DNA of 64,000 nt from Porodaedalea pini. Taxonomy: Eukaryota > Basidiomycota > Agaricomycetes > Hymenochaetales > Hymenochaetaceae. Below, piece after piece: positions 54,849-64,000 of this stretch. The notes beneath the pieces were generated by a model. The model made no database searches. It was given only the letters and a program-made list of their open reading frames with translations, and was not told the DNA's origin. The first letter of the stretch is position 1, and each line of letters starts with the position of its first letter. The translations under genes and the position numbers were made by a program. Where the stretch lies: assembly GCA_002794775.1 (NCBI GenBank), contig NBAY01000011.1, positions 1 through 64,000 of the forward strand, read 5' to 3'.

Positions 54849-55989
54849 TCAGGCCGCATCGCGACATATAATTTGCGCTCGTGGTGGGGTCGTCTGTGCT
54901 TCGTCGATGGCGCTCCTCCTCCGCCCTCATCGCTTCGCTGCGCGCCCGACAGTCAGCAACGCCCGTCTCCCGTCTCGCCAGCGTCCTCGCCGCTGTACAA
55001 TGTGTAGCCTGCAGGTGTCAGCCTACTAGTACTCACCAGTCAAGATCGCGACAAACAGACCACATATGTCCCCGATTCCATTTCGATCATGACGCCATTT
55101 CCAAATAAGGCAAGCGGGACCAAACTTGAGATTGAAGCTCCGCGATGAGTCATCATACGGTTCTCGCCGCTGGTCAGGCTCGCCCATAGACCTCATCCGT
55201 CCCTCAACAGCGAACAATTCGCTGCCGGTTGTTTTGCGCAAGTGTTTCATGCCGACCGTCTTTACTCCGAACGCTCCGACTCCGAATATCGGGAACTCGG
55301 ACTGCTCACGACCACCGGCGTACAATATTAATGTACCGTGCCGCATACACCCATCCCCACAGTGGGTAAGACATACATGTAAAAGGTCCTTCATTCGGCG
55401 AAGCACATCTGCTCGTCCAGCCTTCGCTTTCGCCTTTGCACTTCGTCATTTACGTTTACACGTTTTTGCTTCGCGTCCTTATCGCTGCCGTAACTGTACA
55501 ACGCCCTCTTCAATCCTTTAATCCCACTCTACTTCCACACATATCCGCAACGATACCCGATTATATCACGCTCTGATCGATAACGTCTCACGCGGCAGAG
55601 CATCTGGGCTGGATGCTACTAACCGAAACGCAATATTAATGCTAGCACGATCAGCGGAGAGAAGCGCTTGTGGAGTACCCTTGATGGTGGGACCACTTGG
55701 GCACATGATTGGACTGGGGTGCGCGATTTTTCTTCTCTTTTCATGATGCCGCTCATGCATATGGGAAAAGGAGGGAAAAAGGCTCGGCGTGCGCGAGAGT
55801 TTGTCCTCGGTATCCTTGCACTCAAGTGTTCGTATTTCGCTCTCTCGACGTGACTTTAATACCGCATCTGCAAACCACTCCGTTCTGGACTCTGATCAGA
55901 TTCTCTGCTTGGGAAAACTTCCGACTTAGCATCTCATGATCAAACTCTTGACAGACGGGGCCAACGGTGCTTCTCGTCCGTCAGTCTTC

Positions 55990-57070
55990 CAGCGTATCGT
56001 GTACGTACGCTCTGACTCACATGCACACCTACATTGGGCGCAGCAACTTCAAGGATAGGACTCGACTTTCATTTTGATCAAGAAGACTGCAGAGAAGTAC
56101 GATATGATGCCTCATGACATGCATGTAAGTTTGTTCCGTGTTTGGGTTCAAGAAGGGACTTCATGGTGCGCTCAGAGTTCAGATCGAAGAAGCGGTCTCA
56201 TCTTTCATTCCGCCAAAGACAAGACTGTCGAGAAGATGCGGTGTTCGCAATATTAATGTTCGTGCATGACGTGGCAATGGACCCCGGATTGAGATATTGA
56301 TACGAATTGGGCTGCTTGGCACGAAATGGAAGCTGATTCGGCTCTCGAATATTCGCCATCCTCACTTATCGGCTTTCCAAAATGTTCTTCTGGATCGTGT
56401 ACGTACTCCCTCAATCATATGCACCTCTACATCAGACGCAACAGCTTCAACGGTGGACTCGACTTTCATACTCGCCGAGAAGATTGAAGAGAAGTTGCGA
56501 TATGATACCTCATAGCTCAGAAGTGAGTGAGTATGGTTCGTTCCTGGATTCGAAAATGGGCTTCGAAGTTTAGATCCGAGAATGTGCGTCATCTTCATTT
56601 TGCTGAGGAAGACTTTGCTGAAGAAGTTGCGATGTGAAATTTCATATGCATGACGTGGAAGTAGGCCTTGGATCGGAATATCGATTGGGAAGTTTAGCGG
56701 ACGCCGATATCTCTTGTTCTACAACTGCTCGTATTTGGAACGCGACGAATCTTAAATCCTGCGGACTACCGGTACTCCGTCCTCACTCAAGCTTGCCCTT
56801 AGAGGGCCGCGCTGTTCGCCCAGTCCAAACGCTTCCTGTCCGTCGGCCTTCCTTTCATCCTACGAACTAATCTTAAACGTTCACGCAACGCCGTCGTGCC
56901 TTCCGTCTCGTCATTGCCGGACTAGAATCAAGATAAGACACGTCAGCTTCGAAGACTTTTGCGGAACTCAACGTTCATTCTGGTGAGCCTGGTGAGAAGT
57001 TGCGATTTGATATCTCATGACTTGGATGTGACTACGCTCTGCGCCTGGATCCAAGAACGGGCGCCGTCGG
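55990..57070. repeat. Degenerate ~395-bp tandem repeats
   Basis: Two diverged copies begin near 55998 and 56395, both with CGTGTACGTAC. Shared landmarks follow in the same order: ATGCAC(A)CCT(A/C)TACAT, GACTCGACTTTCAT, GATATGAT(G/A)CCTCAT, and GCATGACGTGG followed by GATTGGG or GAATTGGG. A third partial copy near 56985-57070 keeps GAGAAGTTGCGATTTGATAT and a TGGATCCAAGAACGG block. No open frame is maintained. This looks like decayed mobile-element or satellite-like DNA. Confidence 0.55.
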
Positions 57071-57111
57071 CCTCGACTTCTTTTCGGATCGTTGTTCTCA
57101 TGGTGTCTTGT

Positions 57112-57680
57112 GTAGTTCGTGAGCGATGGTGTAAATTAAATGTCGTCTGAACCAAAGCTCCATAGAATCTTGAGCCTACGGGGTTTACTAGCAGCGACAT
57201 TTGACGCAGCTGTCTTGAGTTTCATTACTGGTTTGTACTTTCTCCCGTTCCTACGGAGGATTCGTCCCCAGACAGTTCGTCTTCGTAAGTGTGCATTAAT
57301 ATTTGTCCGAACCACACGCCGATGTCCGAACCCGAGCTATATCGATGGGCCAAAGAGGGGTGAACAGATGAACAGACGAAACAAAAAGTATCATATGCTC
57401 GGAGGTGCGGAGTACTAGTACTAGTGGGAGGTTGGCCAGGCACCGATCGGATCGTTAGGGCACAACATATTAATATTAGTCATTGCCGACGGAGCTAACA
57501 CGGAGAAAAGAACTCAAGAGCGTATAGCGCACGTGCGGAAATGATTATGTTAAAGTAATGGTACTTAAGGGCTTTAAAGTACAGAATAGAAGGTGCCTCG
57601 GGTGTCGGGTCTGTAAAGGGCATGAGTTCTTTGACTTGTGGATAAAGCAACATAGGAGGGAGAACGACTTCGATGTACCA
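57112..57680 (-). repeat. Dispersed repeat, copy B
   Basis: Reverse-oriented partner of the repeat at 41900-42765, uninterrupted and about 569 bp long. The 28-bp perfect match lies at 57425-57452. It contains AGTACTAGTACTAGT (57411) and AATATTAATG (57294, minus strand). Neither end shows a convincing terminal repeat or target duplication, so the element class is unknown. Confidence 0.7.
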
Positions 57681-59014
57681 CCACAACTGTCAGCGAAGGA
57701 GCGCATTTGACGGAAGTCAATATACGGACTGCCTTCTGTGTATTCTGGTGTTCGTAGTATCTCCAACGCCGCCAACCCTTAAACTTTGTTTGCAGGTCTT
57801 TAGAACTATGATCTTAGGTTCGCTGCTTTCAGCACGAATGGTCTGTCCCGCCGGACGAGAAATTGTCCTTTCTTATGGTCTGGCCTTGTGACTGACGATG
57901 CTAAGGCCTCGCTAAGAGTGAATCGTGTCACTAACTGCTTTTACGCTCAATGGAATTTAGTCGAGGCGAATATGTTGGTGGACCGCGACATTGAGTGCAT
58001 CGGCCTCGAACAGAGCAGGAGCCTCGCTAAACGAGTTGCATCTCGATTTTCGAACAGCCGACTCGGAAAATCAAGAGCTTCTTGGCCTTGCGGTGATTGT
58101 CACTTATTACGCGCCATCGCTACTTTTTTTGTGCAATCTTCCTTCGTCGTGCTCCTTGAGAGATGTGCTGACTTTGCACCATTCCTTCGTATACGGTTTC
58201 TCGGGGTGCAGCACCACTCACCGCCTGGACGTATGTCCCTGCCGATGCCGTCCAAGACTTCAGCACAACCATTCGACTCGGCCCAAAGAATTCGTTCGGA
58301 TGGTGGTCATTAATTGATAACACGAGTGTGATAGGAACTGTGGGCAGACACTCCGGCTCATTGCACTGGGTCAGTTGAAAAGACACCTTTATGCATACCA
58401 AAGTTCCAGATGAGGTTCTGGCTCATTGTGTACAGTATACCAAGCGAGGCTCATCCTTTCCACATCCGAGCTTGGCTCACATGACTTTCGATAACAAGTC
58501 CCGTCGGTCGTAACGGCCGGCCGGGTCGTTTCGAATGCGTTGGCGACAGTGGACTGGCTTTAGCAGGACTGTAGAACTTTGCAGATGGCTGGCCTTCATT
58601 GTAGGCATGAGGTCCAGCTACATAAACTTGCGTCGCTTTCCGTGCGCAGAATACGCTGGCAACTTGGCACTGTTCTGGAAGCACCTTGAACGTCGAAATC
58701 CTTGAGGACTTTGATATTGAAACAGAGACAAAGAAATGGGATGGAGTGAGAAAAAATGAGGAGATGTCATAACACTTTGGATTTGATTCAGAAGCTGATA
58801 CTAGGCATTCGATGGACTGGAATCTGTCCTGTCTGATGTGAAAAGGCGGTTAGAGAAACTGACTCGGAAAGAGTTCAGCTCGGTGTCAGAATGACTGCTC
58901 CGTCACTCGGAGCCGCGCTGTGACTATAGTCACGCAAAGCTATTGGTAATTTCCAGCGTTCGTTGTCATTGCTGCAGGCTTTCTCTCTTTCTCCCTCCAC
59001 TAAACTCTCAAAAA
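57681..59014. other. Gene-free region before BRR2
   Basis: 1.3 kb with no supportable gene. Short frames on both strands (for example minus 58120-58401) have no family resemblance. The last part (58850-59010), ending in a CT-rich tract, is the likely BRR2 promoter and leader. Confidence 0.5.
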
Positions 59015-62000
59015 ATGGCACCGGGAAAGCCTGATCTGTCCGGCTACAATTATGGTGCCATCTCTTCCCTCGTCCTCACCGCCGACAAGTCGGGACTTCC
59101 CCGACGAGACCGCGAACCAGATGGCGCGCCCGAGTCGCTCGTAGGACGTATCGACCCGAAGCAAATGGGCTCGCGCGTACAGCGCCAGACACCCAAGGAC
59201 TTGGAGAAGAAGAAAAAGAAGGCTGCAGAACGTCAAGAAGGTGCGGAACCGAATCGGCCGGCACGACGGAAAGCGGCCGAAGCGGCGGGCTTTGGATACA
59301 CGGATATCATCGAGGCTACGCAGGATGTGGAGGGCCTAACCTACCGTCCCCGCACGGCGGAGACACGAGAAGTCTACGAGCTCATCCTGGCGACTGTGCA
59401 TCAGGCACTAGGCGACCAGGCGAACGATATTGTCAGGAGCGCAGCGGACACCGCGCTCGAGACCCTCAAGAACGAGTCGCTGAAGGATTTTGACAAAAAG
59501 AAGGAGATTGAAGAAATCCTGGGCTCTCTTCCTAATGAAACGTTCTCGCAACTTGTCAATCTGTCGAAGAAGATTACCGACTATGGCGTTGAGGACGATG
59601 ACATGGCTGATCCCGACATGGAACGAAAAGATGCGGAGATTGACGATGAACTTGGTGTCGCCGTTGTTTTCGACGAGGAAGAACAGGAGGAAGAGGAAGA
59701 GGAGGGCTATGAGGTTCGGGAAGAGTCAGATGATGAGGAAGAGGAGAATGAGCAGGTTGAGGCTCCCGAGGGTGTGGACGAAGACAACGAGCTCGTTTTT
59801 GGTACGGGTGCTGCAGGCGAACGGTCAAAGAAGCAGAAGGAGGACAGGGAAATTGTCGCACCGCACGAGATAGACGGCTTCTGGGTACAACGGCAGGTCA
59901 CTGAAGTGTACCCAGATCCGGTAACCGCGACTGAGAAGGCGACTGCCGTGCTATCCATCCTCGGCTCGGAGTCGTCCCTGCGGGACTGCGAAAACCAACT
60001 TATGGAGCTCTTCGAGTACCAGAGCTTCGGCCTCATCACTAAGTTCCTCAAGAACCGCGAGGTCATCGTCTGGTGCACGAAGCTCGTACGCAGTGATGCG
60101 GACGAACGCGTCAATGTCGAGGTCGCGATGCGTGAGAAGGGTGTAGGTTGGATTCTGCGTGAGCTTGCTGGAGACCGCAAAGCGAAGGCAGCTGCCGCAG
60201 GTGAAGCAATGGATGTCGACGAGAAGCCCAAGCCGCAACAGAACGTGCCCAAGACCGGGACGCTAGCACCAGGGTCAATTGCACAGCCTAGGCAGATGCT
60301 CGACCTCGAGAGTATGGCCTTTAGCCAGGGCGGCCACTTGATGTCGAACAAGAAATGCAAACTTCCTGAGGGCTCATTTAAGCGCTCGAAGAAGGGCTAC
60401 GAGGAGATTCACGTCCCGGCGCCGAAGAAGAAGGATATGGATGCGTCTGAGATTGTACCTATTTCCTCCCTTCCTGAGTGGGCGCAAGCAGCTTTCCCTG
60501 GTATCAAGACTCTTAATAGAGTGCAAAGCAAGCTTTACCCCGTTGCTTTCGGTCAGGACGATCCTATTCTTCTTTGTGCCCCTACCGGTGCTGGAAAGGT
60601 GCATAGAAACGTCCATGCTTCTGTCTATTATTGTCTGTCTAACTAATGCTTTTCTTCTAGACAAACGTTGCCATGCTCACTTTCCTCAACGAGCTTTCAA
60701 AAGTTCGTGATGAGCAAACTGGCGAGTTTGATCTTGACTCGTTCAAGATTGTTTATGTCGCGCCGATGAAAGCTTTGGTCCAGGAGATGGTCGGCAATTT
60801 CGGCAAGCGCCTGCAGCCATACGGCGTCAAAGTCAGCGAGCTCACTGGCGACCATCAGCTCACGAAGCAGCAGATTGCCGAGACGCAGATCATCGTAACG
60901 ACGCCGGAGAAGTGGGATGTCATTACTCGCAAGAGTACAGACATGAGCTACACAAACCTCGTACGACTTGTCATCATCGACGAGATTCATTTGCTCCACG
61001 ATGAGCGTGGACCGGTTCTTGAGAGTATCATTGCGAGGACAATCCGCCGTATGGAACAAACGAATGACTATGTGCGACTCGTTGGTCTCTCCGCCACCCT
61101 ACCGAACTACCAAGACGTTGCGACTTTCCTTCGCGTTGATGAGAAGAAGGGTCTTTTCTACTTTGACGCTTCGTACCGTCCTTGCGGCCTGCAACAGCAG
61201 TTCATCGGTGTCACCGAGAAGAAGGCTATTAAGAGGTACCAAGTCATGAACGAAGTTTGTTACGAGAAGCTCCTTGAGCAGGCTGGCAAGAATCAAACAC
61301 TTGTCTTCGTGCACTCACGCAAGGAAACAGCGAAGACTGCAAAGTTCATCCGCGATATGGCGATCGAGAAAGAGACGATCACACAGTTCGTGCGAGCTGA
61401 GGCAGCCACGCGGGAGATTCTAGAGCAGGAATCGCAAAATGTACGGGATCCAAACTTACGTGACTTGCTTCCCTTCGGTATCGCAATTCATCACGCCGGA
61501 ATGTCGCGCGAGGATCGTGGGCTTGTCGAGGATCTCTTCGACGATGGCTCGGTGCAGGTGCTCGTCTGTACGGCTACACTCGCATGGGGTGTCAACTTGC
61601 CGGCACACACGGTCATCATCAAGGGAACACAGATCTACAATCCTGAGAAGGGCCGTTGGGTGGAGCTCTCGTCGCAGGACGTGCTGCAGATGCTTGGCCG
61701 TGCGGGTCGCCCGCAGTACGACACTTTCGGCGAGGGTATCATTATCACCAATCATTCGGAGTTGCAATACTATCTCAGCTTGCTGAACCAGCAGCTGCCG
61801 ATTGAGTCGCAGTTCGTCGCAAAGCTGGCCGATAACCTCAATGCTGAAATCGTCCTTGGTACCATTCGGAATCGTGATGAGGCCGTGCAATGGCTTGGAT
61901 ACACTTACCTGTGAGTCTCCACAAACAGAAATTTACAATTGTTCCTGACCTTCTGTCTTTGTAAATAGATACGTTCGGATGCTTAGAACACCTAGTCTCT

Positions 62001-64000
62001 ATAGCGTCGGACCAGACTATCTCGATGATGATCCTATGCTTATTCAGAAGCGTGCTGACATTGCGCACTCAGCAGCGGCTCTACTGGAGAAGTGCAGTCT
62101 CATCAAGTACGAACGTCAATCTGGAAAGTTTACGTCGACAGAATTGGGAAGGATTGCTTCGCACTTCTACGTCACATACAATTCGATGGCGACATACAAT
62201 CAGCATCTGCGACCCACCATGTCTACGCTCGAGCTCTTCAGGGTATTTGCGCTGTCAAACGAGTTCAAGCTCATCCCGGTTCGTCAGGACGAGAAGCTCG
62301 AACTTAGCAAGCTGCTCGAGCGCGTGCCTATTCCCGTGAAGGAGAGCGTCGAGGAACCAGCCGCAAAAATAAATGTCCTTCTGCAAGCCTATATCTCGCA
62401 GCTGAAGCTCGATGGCTTTGCGCTTGTTGCCGATATGGTCTTTGTGCAACAATCTGCCGGTCGTATCCTTCGCGCCATGTACGAGATTTGCCTCAAACGC
62501 GGGTGGGCTGTACCGACTCGCGCTGCTCTCGATCTCTGCAAGATGGTAGAGAAGCGCATGTGGGGTTCGATGACTCCGCTTCGCCAGTTCAAGGGTGTTC
62601 CTGCGGAGGTTATCCGCAAAGCCGAAGGGAAGCAGTTCCCTTGGTACCGCTACTTCGACTTGACTCCGCCCGAGATTGGCGAGTTGATTGGTATTCAGAA
62701 TGCCGGCAAGCTTGTTCATCGCCTTGTGCACAACTTCCCGAAGCTGCATCTTCAGGCGCAGGTTCAGCCTATTACAAGGTCACTCCTGCGCATTGACCTG
62801 TCGATCACGCCTGATTTCCGCTGGGATGAAAAGATTCATGGAGGTGCTGAGCAGTTCGTGATCATGGTTGAAGATGTGGACGGCGAGATCATTCTTTTCC
62901 ACGATACATTCGTCTTGAGGCAACGATATGCGGAGGACGAGCACAATGTTACGCTCACAGTACCGATGTTCGAGCCGGTACCTCCGAACTATTACATTTC
63001 GGTCGTATCAGAGCGCTGGTTACATTCGGAGACGCGTCTTCCAATTTCCTTCAAGCACTTGATATTGCCTGCAAAGTTTCCTCCTCCTACTGCTCTCCTC
63101 GACCTACAGCCTTTGCCTCTCTCTGCTCTTCACAGCAGAGAGTTCGAAAGCATATATTCATCAACGATCAAGATGTTCAACAAGATCCAGACCCAGGTTT
63201 TCCAGGCCTTATATACGACTGATGATAATGTCTTCATTGGTGCTCCTACCGGTAGCGGCAAGACCATCTGTGCCGAGTTCGCTCTCTTGCGATTGTGGTC
63301 AAAACACGATGCCCCTCGTGCAGTCTGTATTGAACCGTTCCAGGATATGGTCGATCAGCGCGTGGCTGAGTGGCGAATGAAGTTCGGTGAGCTCCAGGGT
63401 GGAAAGGAGATTGTTAGCTTGACCGGCGAGACAAGCGCAGACCTGCGCCTTCTCGAAAAGGGCGACGTCATTGTATGTACGCCGTTGCAATGGGATGTAC
63501 TCTCACGCCGGTGGAAGCAGCGGAAGAACGTGCAGAACATTGGGTTGCTCATTGCCGATGAGGTGCAACTTGTTGGCGGAGAGGTAGGGCCTACGTACGA
63601 AGTCGTGATCTCGCGAACGAGATATGTTTCTGCCCAGACGGAGATAAAGACGAGGATCGTAGCCTGCAGCGTCTCCCTTGCGAATGCTCGAGATTTGGGT
63701 GAATGGATGGGTGTGCCGAGTCATGCTATCTTCAACTTCCCACCCAGTGCTCGTCCATTGGACATGGACATCCACCTACAGAGCTTCTCCATTCCACATT
63801 TCCCGTCGCTTATGATTGCCATGTCGAAGCCGGCATACCTCGCGATCTCTGAGTACTCCTCAGTCAAACCTGTCATAATTTTCGTCCCGACTCGCAAGCA
63901 GTGCGCCATGACTGCGAACGACATCCTGATTCATGCTTCAGCGGATGGTGACGAGAACCGTTTCCTCAATATCGAGGAGTCGGACCTTCAACCTCACCTC
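59015..64000 (+). CDS. BRR2: Brr2-type U5 snRNP helicase (partial, runs off window)
   Basis: Ski2-like helicase of the spliceosome that unwinds U4/U6 during activation. The start [20 protein letters not shown] is followed by a Brr2-type N-terminal region with an acidic patch ([13 protein letters not shown], about 59680-59720). Helicase cassette 1 has [11 protein letters not shown] with Walker A split by a 62-nt intron (60599-60660), then [41 protein letters not shown] and [12 protein letters not shown] second intron is at 61911-61968. The winged-helix and Sec63 parts follow (YDRLGRIA-like '[20 protein letters not shown]', [13 protein letters not shown]). Cassette 2 begins [20 protein letters not shown], with [11 protein letters not shown] and [15 protein letters not shown]. 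The His-to-Gln change in the second motif II fits the non-catalytic cassette of Brr2. The frame is open to base 64000; the rest lies outside. Confidence 0.95.

Larger units (their letters stand above)
52350..55320 (-). repeat. Sugar-porter segmental duplication, unit 2
   Basis: Counterpart of 48560-51680, in the same orientation. The middle of the gene (about 53600-54300) is nearly identical to unit 1. The 3' exon, the N-terminal exon and both flanks are clearly more diverged. Confidence 0.8.
54699..55989. other. Porter 3 promoter and right flank
   Basis: The promoter of porter 3 (to about 55320) is homologous to that of porter 2. Beyond it, 55320-55990 is gene-free. AATATTAATG occurs at 55324 and 55632. 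Confidence 0.5.

Noticed and set aside
58120..58684. Two minus-strand open frames upstream of BRR2
   Set aside because: I recognise no domain and could not link them by plausible introns; possibly decayed element sequence.
1..64000. Search by eye for tRNA, rRNA, CRISPR arrays and a secondary-metabolite cluster
   Set aside because: No tRNA B-box-like GGTTCGANTCC in a convincing context, no spaced direct repeats, and no PKS, NRPS or terpene-synthase motifs were seen. A tRNA scan could still find something I missed.

Overview
The window is nuclear DNA from a filamentous basidiomycete, most likely an Agaricomycete. Genes are split by many 50-60 nt GT-AG introns and packed on both strands. The gene set includes a Brr2-type spliceosomal helicase, a mitochondrial carbamoyl-phosphate synthase small subunit, a Zn2Cys6 regulator and a DUF6698-like protein of a kind I associate with mushroom genomes. 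All assignments come from reading translations and motifs by eye. No database search, alignment program or splice predictor was run, so exon borders and N-termini are provisional.

Layout. 0-4 kb: a truncated Ku70 (vWA domain only, with an apparent frame break), a DUF6698-like gene, and an AT-rich block with an imperfect foldback. 4-10 kb: a small unknown gene, an NFKBIL1/J-like coiled-coil protein, and a multi-pass RING protein on the minus strand. 10-14 kb: a tandem duplication of a short-chain dehydrogenase (SDR). A 157-bp MITE-like hairpin sits in the promoter of the first copy, and an orphan copy of the next gene's promoter lies between the two. 13.7-19 kb: an RGG-box protein and a single-pass membrane protein. 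19-27 kb: a GH63-type glucosidase (-) divergent from a Zn2Cys6 transcription factor (+), then a four-exon NDUFB2-like complex I subunit (-). 27.5-41.5 kb: a large acidic nucleolar-like protein, an XPG/FEN-type nuclease, CPA1, a BSD-domain protein and a Cdc1/Ted1/PGAP5-type phosphoesterase.

41.5-59 kb is the accessory part. Three sugar-porter genes lie here: one on plus, and two on minus that are a recent 3.7-kb tandem duplication. They sit between two gene-poor blocks, each holding one copy of the same ~0.57-kb dispersed repeat in opposite orientation (about 41.9-42.8 kb and 57.1-57.7 kb). One repeat copy carries a 281-bp nested insertion. The right block also has degenerate ~0.4-kb tandem repeats. 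The 10-mer AATATTAATG recurs across these blocks. The window ends inside BRR2 (from 59.0 kb).

Most genes are unrelated housekeeping neighbours. The only functional cluster is the sugar-porter trio, each with a TATA-like box and GCGGGG motifs that could be CreA/Mig1-type glucose-repression sites. I found no CRISPR array, rRNA or tRNA, and no biosynthetic cluster. The most unusual signals are the MITE-like insertion at a TATA box with an empty-site control 1.8 kb away, the inverted repeats bracketing the transporter island, and the broken Ku70.
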